A program made the position numbers and the translations under genes. A stretch of 64,000 nt of DNA, from positions 1 through 64,000 of the forward strand of contig JAJOZX010009096.1 in the NCBI GenBank assembly GCA_023014485.1, given 5' to 3'. Shown here piece after piece: positions 46,509 to 56,403 of the stretch (positions within the stretch are counted from its first letter, which is position 1; each line of letters opens with the position of its first letter). The notes below the pieces were generated by a model. The model was not told the DNA's origin and searched no databases. It worked only from the letters and a program-made list of their open reading frames with translations. The DNA is from Bathynomus jamesi. Taxonomy: Eukaryota; Arthropoda; Malacostraca; Isopoda; Cirolanidae.

Positions 46509-47140
46509 TTTCACTATAGATGTATAGATGTATATAGGGTTTTACAATAGATGTATATAGTGTTTGGTATTTGAAACTAGCAGTAAAAATCGTGAACAGC
46601 AACTCATAAGACTCTGTAGTTAATCTTATGCGAGGTACGGTTGAAAAATATCTAAGTTGTATCATTATGTAGAACATTACAGTATTCGCATGAAGGAAGG
46701 AGAGGTTGCAACCTCTACTTGAATAAATGTATTTACTTAAACTGCACAAAGATTATTCTCAAATCACTATTTCATCTTATCTCATAAATAGGGTTTCGTC
46801 GTGGTCAATGGGGTTCCCCCCAATCCCTGATAAGTATCCCTTCACTCCACACGAGATGAAAATTTATGAAACACACGAGCCTCATTCCATGCGAAAAAAA
46901 TAGAAAAAATACGAGAATTTGCGAAAATTCATTTAAAAGTTGAAATTAACCAAAACACAATCCGCTAGAGGAAAGGAATTCCGAGAATCTGCCCAACTCG
47001 ATTGACCATAATTTACCTTTCTACCAGTCAAATCGATCAAAACCTCACCTCACTCCGACTCTTAGAAATACACACAATTATATTAAATAGCAATTAGCGA
47101 AAGAAATAAGGTAGGCATACCTGAATGTACTAATAATTAT
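45421..47140. other. Unassigned region with tandem and GC-rich segments
   Basis: A-rich tract at 45505-45566. Two copies of a caaggcatgcaacttgg-type segment (45598 and 45858) and of cacctgaaggagagagag (45802, 45823). A 33-bp tandem (gagttgccagatcgcaccat...) about three times at 46043-46135. (TA)n at 46478-46505. These could be pieces of an LTR or other repeat. No gene is supported. Confidence 0.4.
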
Positions 47141-47158
47141 ATATATATATATATATAT

Positions 47159-48793
47159 CGGGTGGTCCAAAAAAAATGACGCATTTTTTAAAAATTAATA
47201 TCTCAGTAACCCCCTTCCTTATCATGACAATTTTTATATGCAAGATACTTTCAAACTTCTTTTTTTGAATGCAAGAAACGGAATTCTGATATCTTTTATA
47301 GTTTTCTCGCAATTAACAAAAGTAACAACATGGGTCAAAAAAACGAATATCATGAGAAAGGAAAAATTTAATCAGAAATTTAACTAAGTAATTTACAGTA
47401 AATGATCGATTGGACCACCACTCTGTTGATGACACTAATCTAAGTATTTTCTTCCACACAAAAATAATACTTCTTACTTCATTAATGCCAATTTCTTGCC
47501 AAGATTCAAGTATTTTACTTTTTAATTCTGATTCGGTGAATTTTTCTCGTCGACCTCGGTAAACCTTCTCTTTTAGTAACTCCCAAATTGAGTAGTCCAT
47601 AGGATTACAATCTGGGCTTTGTGGTGGCCACTCATTTTTCGTTATTAATTTTGGTGTATTGCTAATCAGAAACGACTGTGTGGCGTAGCTTGTATGCGAC
47701 GGTGCTCCATCTTGTTGAAATATGAAACATTTTCTTGATACAGGCGACGACAATCCGGCAACAATTTTGTTCTTAAAAATTCAATGTAATTTGCAGAATT
47801 CACCTTTGTCTTTTCAGTTTCAATAAAATGAACATCTGTCTTGCCATTCCAAGAGACCCCTGCAGATATCATAACCTTTTTGGAGAATCTTGACGTTTCA
47901 TGATACAATCTGTTTATTGAAATGTCACACTTTTTACCACGCCCGTAGACAACATCATTTTGACGGTTTCGCGGAATTTCTAGAGTGAAATCTTTTTCAT
48001 CCGTGAAGACTATCTTTTTAATATCAACGACAGAGAAATTATCAAGTAACTTTCTGCACCTTGTTTTTCTTTTATCCTTAACAGTATCACTTTTTCTAGA
48101 AGATACTATTCTTTTGAAGGCTTTTAGTTTTTGTGCTTTAATTATTCGGTGTACAGAAGTCTTTCCAATATTCAAATGTTTAGCAATTGTTCTTTGTGAC
48201 AAATGACTTCCTGGTTTATCTTCTTGAGAGCAGATTTTATCGTTGATGTAATCCACATTTTCTGGAACCGAAGCTGTTTTAGGTCTACCGCTTCCTGGTT
48301 TTCTGGCAGTACTTCCCGATTCGCGAATCTTCTTTAAGAGTCTTTCCACTGCACGCCTTTTCCACTTTTTGCCGGGAAACTCTTGCAATAACCTTCCAGT
48401 CTTCCATCCTTTTTCACAGTAACAATTTTTAATGAGAATACGATCTTCCTCTGACAACATCATTAAGGGTACTGACGAATTGTTAAAAAATAAAAATATC
48501 CACAATTTGACTTGTTCATTCCTGTAGAGTTTTGTAATAACTTGCAAAAATATCGCATGATATCGTATAAAAATGATGTATAAAAACGGATATTATATTG
48601 CGATTTTTGTTTTTTTGACCCATGTTGTTACTTTTGTTAATTGCGAGAAAACTATAAAAGATATCAGAATTCCGTTTCTTGCATTCAAAAAAAAAGTTTG
48701 AAAGTATCTTGCATATAAAAATTGTCATGATAAGGAAGGGGGTTACTGAGATATTAATTTTTAAAAAATGCGTCATTTTTTTCGGACCACCCG
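47159..48793 (-). mobile_element. Mariner-like element, near-complete, about 185-bp TIRs
   Basis: 1635 bp, cgggtggtcc ... ggaccacccg. The terminal repeats 47159-47345 and 48608-48793 differ at only a few positions. (TA)n flanks hide the TA duplication. The near-identity of the long repeats argues for a young insertion. Confidence 0.95.
47313..48547 (-). pseudogene. mariner-superfamily transposase with 37-residue D-D spacing, one frameshift
   Basis: The first frame (to 47666) holds the HTH region (MLSEEDRILIKNCYCEKGW, GSGRPKTASVPENVDYIND, SQRTIAKHLNIGKTSVHRI) and the first catalytic block IVFTDEKDFTLE. The second frame (47753-47313) continues with CFIFQQDGAPSHTSYATQSF and WPPQSPDCNPMDYSIWELL. 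The spacing between the D of QQDGAP and the D of NPMDY is 37, as in maT/DD37D mariners. One single-base shift in an AAAA run near 47740 separates the frames. Otherwise all three acidic residues are present, so the break could be an assembly error. Confidence 0.9.
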
Positions 48794-48799
48794 ATATAT

Positions 48800-49067
48800 A
48801 TATATATATATATATAGAAAGAGAGCGAGAGTTTTGTTCAAATAAAGGAATCCAAATAATATTTCCATTTACTCAGTTTTCCCAAAATATTATTTAAAAT
48901 TAAGTGTACTAATTTAAATTTACTTTCTTTTTCCAGGTTAACTATGCCCACAATTATAATAAATAATAATCGAAAAATGGCAGAGTTTGTTTCTAGTGAG
49001 AAAGGAAAGCCAATGCTCTTAGTGAATGGGTTTTTATATGTAAGAGACCTAACCTAACCTAACCTAC
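48800..49067. other. Intergenic
   Basis: AT-rich, ending in a ctaacctaacctaacct run (TTAGG-type) at 49048-49065. No gene. Confidence 0.5.
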
Positions 49068-49397
49068 GAAATACATCTCGTCAGGGAGTCGTTGCTTACT
49101 CTTCCACATTTCAACATAACAGGATTATTGAACCGGATTTAAAATAACAGGATCATTTGACCCGAGGCAGTAGTATGCCCGAAAAACATCGTAATGCACG
49201 ATTTCTTCTATGGAGCAATAATAATTAACTCTTTCTCGCCGAATTGGTAAGCTTTTCACCCGACCTTAGACCTCCAGTTTAACATGGATTCAGAAATACA
49301 TCTCGTCGATGGGGGGGGGTCGTTGCTTACTCTTCCACATTTCAACATAACAGGATTATTGAACCGGATTTAAAATAACAGGATCATTTGACCCGAG
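49068..49397. repeat. Direct duplication, about 225-bp offset
   Basis: Positions 49068-49162 (cgaaatacatctcgtcaggg ... gatcatttgacccgag) are repeated at 49291-49397. Between them, 49239-49290 resembles the dimeric SINE tail (aagcttttcacccgacctta, ccagtttaacatggattc), and a second such piece lies at 49750-49792. Confidence 0.8.
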
Positions 49398-49697
49398 TCA
49401 GTAGTATGCCTGAAAAACGTGTTAATGCATCATTTGACGAGTCAGTAGTATGACCGAAAAGCATGTTAATACATCATTTGACCCCGAGTCAGTAGTATGA
49501 CCGAAAAGCATGTTAATGCATCATTTGACGAGTCAGTAGTATGACCGAAAAGCATGTTAATGCATCATTTGACCCCGAGTCAGTAGTATGACCGAAAAGC
49601 ATGTTAATTCATCATTTGACGAGTCAGTAGTATAACCGAAAAGCATGTTAATGCATCATTTGAAACGAGTCAGTAGTATGACCAAAAAGCATGCATG
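49382..49697. repeat. Tandem repeat, 43/46-bp units
   Basis: About eight units built on catcatttgacgagtcagta ... gaccgaaaagcatgttaatg, alternating between a short (gacgag) and a long (gaccccgag) form. No spacers differ between units. It may belong to the Polinton terminal region or to flanking satellite DNA. Confidence 0.85.
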
Positions 49698-50021
49698 ATT
49701 TTCTCTTTAGTAATAATAACAACTAGCTCGAAGAGTGACAACGGATAAAGTTTTTACGTCACCTTAGATCCACAGTTTAATGTGGAAACTGAATGCTATT
49801 TTAAAATATAATTAGGCTATATTTCTTTATTATAAAATAAGTTAACAATTATGTTAACACAAGAAAACAATACTAATAACTTGTAAGTAAAAATATAATA
49901 TAAGGGACTACCATAGAAATGTAAGTGCCTATAATTCAAGAAACACGATTTTATATATATGTTACTCGTCCGGTCCCGTTATAGCGGATTGGTACACGTC
50001 ATAGCTCCACCCAGCTACATC

Positions 50022-50115
50022 GGCAGCCAATCACTACGAACATCTGGTCTTTTGGGCGGAGCTTGGCGATTGTGCATATAAAAGGGGATATTTTTCAGTT
50101 GGGAGTAACAGTAGC
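50022..50115 (+). promoter_or_regulatory. RNA polymerase II promoter of the plus-strand early transcript
   Basis: A CCAAT box (gccaatca, 50025), a GC-box-like gggcggagc (50054) and a TATA box tataaaag (50077-50084) are followed at the correct distance by an initiator-like acagta with A at 50110. The first ATG is at 50151. The arrangement is clean and unlike the surrounding AT-rich repeats. Activity is inferred. Confidence 0.7.
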
Positions 50116-50141
50116 TATTTTCGCGTCAGTGAATAATCATT

Positions 50142-51136
50142 CCCTCCACCATGGACCTGTACGTCTCCCCAGATTGTATGAAGAAAGTGACTGCAGCATT
50201 AACGCAATTAGTCTTTTTAATGCGATTGACCGTGATGAATTATTCCAACGCAAACCGTAGAAGATATTTGCAGTGACGCTCCTTACAATCCGACGCAAGG
50301 GACTACCATAGAAATGTAAGTGTCTATAATTCGATTTATATATATATGGAGGTTGTAGTATCTCGTCAAATAGATACTCGCCAAATTTTTTTATGCAATC
50401 AATGTTATTTGGTTTTATCCCCATTATGCTAAAATCGAAATTTTTATGGCAATCAATGTTATTCCTCGAACCAAAGATATCTTCACATAATGGGGATCTG
50501 TCTGTATACTCTGTATATGTTTTAAAAGAATGAACATTATTCCTTTAAGGTCCGATGAGGATTTGACACGTGTTATACAATCTTTTGAAGAATCTCGTGT
50601 CATACGGGGATATACTGAACAGTCAGCAATGTCACACATCCTCCACCATGGACCTGTACGTCTCCCCGATTGTATGAAGAAAGTGATACTGCAGCATTAA
50701 CGCAATTAGTCTTTTCAATGCGATTGACCGTGGAATTATTTCCAACGCAAACCGTAGAAGATATTTGCAGTGACGCTCCTTACAATCCGACGCAAGGGAC
50801 TACCATAGAAATGTAAGTGTCTATAATTCGATTTTTATATATATGGAGTTGTAGTATCTCGTCAAATAGATACTCGCCAAAAAATTTTTATGGCAATCAA
50901 TGTTATTTGGTTTTATCCCCATTATGCTAAAATCGAAATTTTTTATGGCAATCAATGTTATTCCTCGAACCAAAGATATCTTCACATAATGGGGATCTGT
51001 CTGTATACTCTGTATATGTTTTAAAAGAATGAACATTATTCCTTTAAGGTCCGATGAGGATTTGACACGTGTTATACAATCTTTTGAAGAATCTCGTGAA
51101 TACGGAGGATATACTGATCAGTCAACAATGTCACAC
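50142..51136 (+). repeat. 498-bp tandem duplication
   Basis: Unit 1 from about 50142 (cctccaccatggacctgtac) and unit 2 from about 50640 are near-identical to about 50637 and 51136 respectively. Each contains the small exon ending at ccatagaaat|gtaag and the exon beginning ag|gtccgatgag. A third short copy of ctaccatagaaatgtaagtg lies at 49906. Unit 1 lacks the final donor region, so only unit 2 gives a complete exon 2. Confidence 0.85.
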
Positions 51137-51145
51137 CGAAATAAT
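50649..51145 (+). CDS. Two small spliced exons, probable 5' end of the polymerase transcript
   Basis: Exon 1 ends at 50812 before GTAAGT, and exon 2 (51049-51145) lies between the acceptor cctttaag and a second GTAAGT donor at 51146. The join across the first intron keeps the frame open, and exon 2 reads SDEDLTRVIQSFEESREY. The start in exon 1 is unclear: the ATG at 50649 is one base out of frame with the long frame that follows, and unit 1 shows different indels. The next plus-strand acceptor of similar quality is at 57105. I cannot match the encoded peptide to a family. The coding call rests on splice signals, the upstream promoter and frame continuity. Confidence 0.5.
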
Positions 51146-51196
51146 GTAAGTGTTTTTCGATCTTTTTGGGTAAGAAGACACAATATATTTTCATAA

Positions 51197-51202
51197 ATTT
51201 AT
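51197..51202 (-). terminator. Poly(A) signal for the late cluster
   Basis: The minus strand reads aataaa, 66 nt past the protease stop codon at 51268, the last gene of the packed minus-strand cluster. Confidence 0.6.
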
Positions 51203-51267
51203 TAAATGAAAGAAATCAGTACAATAACAACTACAGAATATACGTTACAAATATACGAACAAAAACA

Positions 51268-51747
51268 TTATACTATACAACGAGTACGTACAATTGGAAA
51301 ACGGATTTTTATCTGTCTGCATACCATTTCATCGTTTCGGCGAGTGTGACACGGGTCAAATAAATTTAAAAAATTTATAAATTCTTTATCATGACATATG
51401 CATGAGAAATGAGACGCAGTACATTCCGCAAAATTAGTAAAATATCCTTGTATGCGAAATGGGTTCCATACAACTTCGGGAATATGTAACTGAGCGAGAA
51501 ATTTTACAATAATAGGGTCACTCCAGGGTTGAGTACCGAGTGAATCAAAATAGTACAGGCGCTGTCTATTTTTAAAATAGACAGCGATCCAGTGAATCCC
51601 TTCATTACCGATGACATCTGTGTTCACAATAAGACTACCGCATTCTCGCGTACTTGGCAAACTCAATGTTTCATTCTTCGCAAACACGCCGATAAATTTG
51701 GAACGTGTGACTCGTTCCATTACTTTCTGAAGTGTATTAGCATCCAT
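51268..51747 (-). CDS. Adenain-type cysteine protease (virion maturation protease)
   Basis: An intact frame of 159 codons. Polinton proteases are homologous to adenovirus adenain and process capsid precursors. Candidate catalytic residues are in the family order: His52 in GIHWIAVYF, Asp68 in YYFDSLG, Gln100 in RIQGYF (oxyanion hole) and Cys109 in FAECTASHFSC. Length is typical for Polinton proteases. The ATG at 51747 lies two bases beyond the stop codon of the major capsid gene, so the two are transcribed together. It is the 3'-most gene of the minus cluster and is followed by a poly(A) signal. Unlike most neighbours it is unbroken. Confidence 0.9.
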   Translation of the reverse strand: MDANTLQKVMERVTRSKFIGVFAKNETLSLPSTRECGSLIVNTDVIGNEGIHWIAVYFKNRQRLYYFDSLGTQPWSDPIIVKFLAQLHIPEVVWNPFRIQGYFTNFAECTASHFSCICHDKEFINFLNLFDPCHTRRNDEMVCRQIKIRFPIVRTRCIV

Positions 51748-51748
51748 T

Positions 51749-53004
51749 TTAAAAGTCAGTGATAACGCTCCTAAATCTATCTACTTCTATTAGGGCTTGC
51801 GATTCGAGATATACTAGTACACTAATAGGAGCGTCTATAGGCTTGGCGAATTCCAGCCGCACTGAGATGTTTCCGCTCTGCTGTGGGGTTAAATGGGTAT
51901 TTACGCTAGCAGATAAGTCAGGTGTAATGTCAAACGGATAAAGGTTAAATTGATCAATGAATTCTTCCTGCGTTACCCATTACCAAGCTCATCACAAGAG
52001 GTAACACAGCGTCTGATGAATAGTCCGTACCCATTGTTCCACCCAAAGCAGTGCCATTAACGTATAGAGTTATATTTTTAAGTCCGAAATTCTCGAATTT
52101 AAAGGCACTCTTTTTATATTTTCCATTCACCGAAGCATGGTCCTGCATGCCGATTAATATCCTTTTAGGAAGATTTCCCAGGGCAATGTTTTCTATCTGC
52201 TTCGATGCCAACCCTGCAGGAACCGTATATAGTTTGATTGCACTCTGTTAATAGGATATTTCACTGTAGCGTTTAGTAAATTTTTCTCAATTTCTAGTTG
52301 TTTTGGTGAACTTAATTTCACTCGCCGTACGCGGAGGTATGTGTCCATAATGTGAACCACAACGGGCTTTGCACCCTCTTCTTGATCAGCATCCAGATTT
52401 AAGCAGATCTCAGGACTCGTGCGGGTGAGCTTTATTTTCATATCCACCCCGTTGACAAGCAACTTCTCCTGGAAAGTGAAATCTGTGTGCAACCGTCCAA
52501 AACACTCGTATATTTTCTTTTTAGAATTTTTAAATTTGTCCTTTATACTATTTTCATCTTTAGTTTGATAATATCCCTCGGCACTTAAAAAGGTAGCCTT
52601 CGCTTCTTTGGAAAAGTTGAGGACATTTTCCAGATAGGCTCGTAGATGATAGTACCCCGTGCCTGCCGATATGTTGGTCTGATTTAAATATACGTCACAC
52701 TGGTTGAATATGGAGTGCAGAAAGTTTGTTTCAGGGTATACAGCATATTTGTCATCGCAGACCGTTCCATCAGAATGGGCTATACGTAGCTTAGCGTACA
52801 TGTGCACACAGCTTGGATCAAAAAAGTAAGGACCTGAGCTGGGTATCACGAATTCTATAGGTGCACTCGGGGAACTAATTGTGTTTAAAGGGTTAATTGT
52901 AATAAAGTCACTGTGCTCAATAGAAACTTGGGTTGGAGGAGCTCAAAAAGGGACAGCTCCGATTTACAGCATTGTGAACTACATGGGTGGATGAAGCGTG
53001 CCAT
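51749..53004 (-). pseudogene. Major capsid protein (double jelly roll), frameshifted
   Basis: It starts at ATG 53004. The early segment has PPTQVSIEHSDF and SAPIEFVIPSSG. The central open part (52849-52193) holds NFLHSIFNQCDVYLNQ, YYHLRAYLENVL, FGRLHTDFTFQEKLLVNGVD and VKYPINRV. The next frame has LGNLPKRILIGMQDHASVNG and ITLYVNGTALGG, and the end has FDITPDLSAS, SVRLEFAKP and the stop at 51749. These blocks match the Polinton hexon-like major capsid protein, about 418 codons overall. Frame breaks lie near 52940, 52200 and 51965. It forms the pseudo-hexameric capsomers of the predicted virion. As written the gene cannot make a full protein. Confidence 0.85.
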
Positions 53005-53107
53005 GGCGAAATAGTGACTCCTCTCTCGACAAGTGGTAAACAAACTATGATTCATGAGATCAATGTCCTTAGCTTATATCAGTCAAAAAAGTGGTCAACC
53101 ATAGGTT

Positions 53108-53462
53108 TCATTCGCTTACAGCACTTCTTTTTTGATAGCCTTTTACGTTTAATACCACGTGACCCCTTCTTCTTCCGGGAGCCCTCTTCTTCTTCCCGCC
53201 ACCACGCATTTTTCTCTTTGCATCTTTGATGATTTCGTCCCGTGTACGCTTTAAATGTTTTTTTAGAGCTTCTTTAGGTTTAGCCCCGGCCAATATGTCT
53301 TCTGCAGTGTTAAGCCTGATTGTAGCGCTTTCCTTCCAAGGTATCTGGCACCCCTCTTCAGCAAAGGAACAGCCGTACGTAGTATGGATGAAAAAATGGA
53401 CCAAGTCCACTACCGCGCTGGTATCGCACCCCTCGATAGACGGTGAAAGGCTTTCTATCCAT
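53108..53462 (-). pseudogene. Basic virion core protein (pX-like), frameshifted
   Basis: The ATG at 53462 overlaps the stop of the penton gene as TAATG. The N-terminus reads YRGVRYQRGSGLG, a motif I associate with the small core/pX protein encoded next to the capsid gene in adintoviruses. A break near 53390 moves to the frame with AKPKEALKKHLKRTRDEI and KDAKRKMRGGGKKKR, a Lys/Arg-rich DNA-binding or nuclear-localisation tail. The C-terminus exists in two alternative frames, so a further indel near 53200 is likely. Role by analogy: condensing viral DNA or linking it to the capsid. Confidence 0.65.
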
Positions 53463-54317
53463 TATAACTCAGTGCGTCGAAAGTGTAGCTTCACTGTTAA
53501 GCTCCCGTTACCGAATGGGAAGTTTTCACCCTCAATCGTTCTTATATATATTGAGATATTGGTTATTAAATTAGTTGCGACATTCACATAATGGGGTCTG
53601 TCATATGTAATACTCAAACTCCTTCCTCTATGGTTGGGGATGTGAGCAATGCGCAGCAGGCGTGCCTGGGTATCCCCAACAAACTGGTGCTCCACTATAT
53701 TACTGTAAATATAGCACATGTCTGGGGACCTTTCAGCCAATTTCTCCATCTTCAATTGATACATTAATCTGGACAAGTCATGCTGTGTCTCGTGAAATGT
53801 GTCTCTTTGGAAGGCTGCGCTATATCGGCCATTGGTAGAATTTGAACTTTCTATGGTCTTTAATACGTCTGTTAGTCTTTGATTTTAGGATTAGTGTATG
53901 TGCAGGGTTGTTTACGATTTCGTATACTAAATCATTCGTAAGGTTTGAGTTTCTTAAACTTACGTTTAAGCCTCTCACAACATCCTCGGCCGAACCATAT
54001 TGACCCGGTCCTAGTCTTACTTCTGTACTGTAATACCGTGCAACCTTAGTCCGAGCGATACGCATAGTTTCATCCATAGCTACCCCAGCTTTTTCACACT
54101 CGTCAATGTCTCTAAGAATCGTAAAAACGGTTTCTTTATGTTCAATATTTAAAAAGATGGTGTCCAGCTGAATTTCGCATATCCCCACCTCATACGAATC
54201 ACGACCCAATTCAATGTGCTGTGGAGTTCTGTTACAAAGTTGGCTAGTGTGTTGTTAGGGTGTACAGACAGGGACGAGGAGGACGGGAGTGTGACGTAGA
54301 AATGGTTAGGAGCCATG
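53462..54317 (-). pseudogene. Penton-like minor capsid protein, frameshifted
   Basis: The ATG at 54317 (APNHFYVTLPSSSS, HPNNTLANFVTEL) lies 7 bp after the integrase stop. A one-base break near 54220 leads to SYEVGICEIQLDTIF and on to 53820. Another break moves to the last frame: AAFQRDTFHE, YSNIVEHQFVGDTQARLLR, RPHYVNVATNLITNISIYI and FGNGSLTVKLHFRR, then the stop at 53462. The final block is characteristic of the Polinton single-jelly-roll minor capsid protein, which forms the pentameric vertices. About 285 codons, normal for the family. At least two indels. Confidence 0.85.
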
Positions 54318-54324
54318 TTGCATA

Positions 54325-55356
54325 CTATTTAAGCTTCATTATTGCATCAGCTTTTATATAGGTGTTGAAGCTTTCTGGGTACCCTAGCCATTTCACCAGG
54401 TACATTTTTCTCTTTCCTGAACCTTTGCTTCCTAAAATTTTCTCAATTTTAAACACATTTTTTTCTAAATTAAACGCAACTTTCTGCAATTCCTCGCGGT
54501 AAAAGCCTCCTGAGATTTCTTCCCCATTCAAATCTTCAATGTAATACATCATTATCTCACCTTTAGGTCTCATAGCCCTAACTTTAAAAATCTCGCGTGT
54601 CCATCCTTGCTCAAAACCCTTTGCGAATTTATTCCCCGAACGCGACAGCCTTACATAATCATTGATTTTGAAGCGCGCAGAGTGTGGTGGTGGTGGTGGT
54701 GATCCATCTCTTCTCGGGAGCGTACCTCTTTCTAAAACTTCGTTAGGTGTTGTCCCAATCGTGCGATGGTGTGAGCGGTTGTAGGATGATGCCAATGATT
54801 CCAGAATGTCTAGAAATCTGTATGTGTTTGTTTATGGTGCGCTGAACTCTTTCAGCTAAAGAAGCCTTATGTATAGAATTGGTTGTGTAATAGCTGATAT
54901 TAAACTCTGTCAACATGTTCTGAAAAGCACGGCCTATAAATTCCTTCCCCATATCCGTACAAAAATAGCCAGGAACCCTGTTTTCTTTTAACATTAGCGT
55001 TTTGGTGGCTTTAGCAACTGTTTCAGGTGATTTATTTTTCAGAGGAACTAGCCACAGATATCTAGAGAATACGTCTATTATGAATAGAATGTAGCGGTAA
55101 CCATCGTTATACACAGAATATCTTTGCATGTCTGTTAAATCTGCTTGCCAAATAGAATCAATCGAGGAAGCCGTTGTCTTGGCTGTTTTAAACCTTTTTC
55201 TCACAGGCTTATGAAGCGTATAAGCGTCCTGCTCCCTCAAAAATCTTTCAACATCTTTTTTTCCTACTCCGTAAACACTTCTGTACAGTCTATCTACGCC
55301 GCCGTAAGAGGATGGGTAGAAATGTCATAATAGCGTTTAGTTAATACGTTAGCCAT
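54325..55356 (-). pseudogene. Retroviral-type integrase with C-terminal chromodomain, frameshifted
   Basis: It starts at ATG 55356, breaks near 55300, then continues open from 55330 to 54743. The rve catalytic core shows all three acidic residues: the Asp of IWQADLTD, the Asp of YFCTDMGKEF and the Glu of SLAERVQRT. After a frame change near 54770 the C-terminal part has NRSHHRTIGTTPNEVL, an SH3-like segment (INDYVRLSR), then a chromodomain (FKIEKILGSKG, KRKMYLVKWLGYPESFNTYI). The chromodomain probably directs insertion towards marked chromatin. About 344 codons, usual for Polintons. Two frameshifts. Confidence 0.92.
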
Positions 55357-55453
55357 TTGCGTATTTTAGAGGCACGTGGGTAGGGTTGGTTTAACCTCTT
55401 CTTGCTCCTCTTCAAAGGTGTTACCGCCGGGGGTGACGGCGCCTTCAATTGTG

Positions 55454-56074
55454 TCACAGCGTTGCATGTTCCAAGTCTTTTAACCTGTTCAGATTTCCTA
55501 TCAACGTTTTAGGGACATTTATTTGTTGTAGTCTTGCTTTAATATGCTTCCATCCTGATGGTGATGGCCTATCCCACTTTCTCACCAGATCATGGACAAT
55601 GTCTACGATATTCGATCCCTGTACCTTTGATCCTTCCACAATGATCTCCCTGTATCGGTCCATTGTATGGCGGGTCCTCATTCAATAGATTATAAAGACT
55701 TAAGCCTTTACTCCTCAATGTAAGTGGGAGGGTATTTTTAATACATGTTCGATATGTTGTGTGGCTAATCTTTTTTGGTTGGTCAGCTGTATCGTCGGGC
55801 ACAGATCCTATGTCGCCATGTCCATCGTCCCCTGCTGTGCCTAATAACCACAGGAATCTCTGTAGGGCTCTTATAATTTTCGTACTCGTGAAGAAATTTC
55901 TGCAGAGCTTCTTGGTATAAGATTCTTTTCTCATCAGTGTTTTTTCACTGTTTAATAGGGCTACAATTCGCTTTCCATTCTTTTAAGTCTGCTTTTACGG
56001 GGATCTAGATACGTGTCTGGATTCCTTTGCAGTGAAGCGTACACCTCGTGGGGAATCACTACCACTTTCTTCAT
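55454..56074 (-). pseudogene. Conserved Polinton protein of unknown function, frameshifted
   Basis: The ATG at 56074 shares TAATG with the upstream gene's stop. The start reads VVVIPHEVYASLQRNPDTYL. After breaks near 55985 and 55910 the middle is hard to follow. The C-terminal part is clear: EGSKVQGSNIVDIVHDLVRK, GWKHIKARLQQINVPKTLIG and a stop at 55454. I recall similar blocks (GSNI.DL, P.GW..F...L) in proteins encoded by many animal Polintons, but no function is established to my knowledge. Located between two virion genes, so a structural or assembly role is plausible. Confidence 0.6.
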
Positions 56075-56396
56075 TATATTAATCTAGTCAGTAAAGGACC
56101 CAAAACTGAAAATAAGATGGGGAGAAATGACCCTCCTGTTTGTACAATAATTCGTTTTTTCTTCGCTACAGTTTGGCTTTTACGAGCGAGTGCACGTATT
56201 ATGTTCTTGTAGCGGCGTAGGCGAGCCTTCTGATGGGTTTTCATTGATACATTGCAATTTATAACGTTAAGACAGATTTCACAGATGCATTTAAAAAGTC
56301 GGCGTCGATATTTTTAATAAACATCTGCTGCATTGCCCGGGGCAGTCGATGATAGATTTTTATTAATTCACGGTATTTCTTTAGTCTCTTTGTCAT
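56074..56396 (-). pseudogene. Small basic Polinton protein with hydrophobic C-terminus
   Basis: It starts at ATG 56396, 7 bp after the ATPase stop (KRLKKYRELIKIYHRLPRAM). One frame change near 56260 is needed to reach the second half: MKTHQKARLRRYKNIIRALA, KKKRIIVQTGGSFLP and a hydrophobic end ILFSVLGPLL, with the stop at 56074. About 107 codons. A basic region followed by GG and an amphipathic or membrane-active tail is a recurrent small product beside the ATPase in Polintons. A membrane-acting virion peptide is possible, but this is inference. Confidence 0.6.
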
Positions 56397-56403
56397 TCTG
56401 GAA

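Noticed and set aside
49382..49697. CRISPR-like array
   Set aside because: The units are contiguous tandem repeats without unique spacers, in a eukaryotic context.
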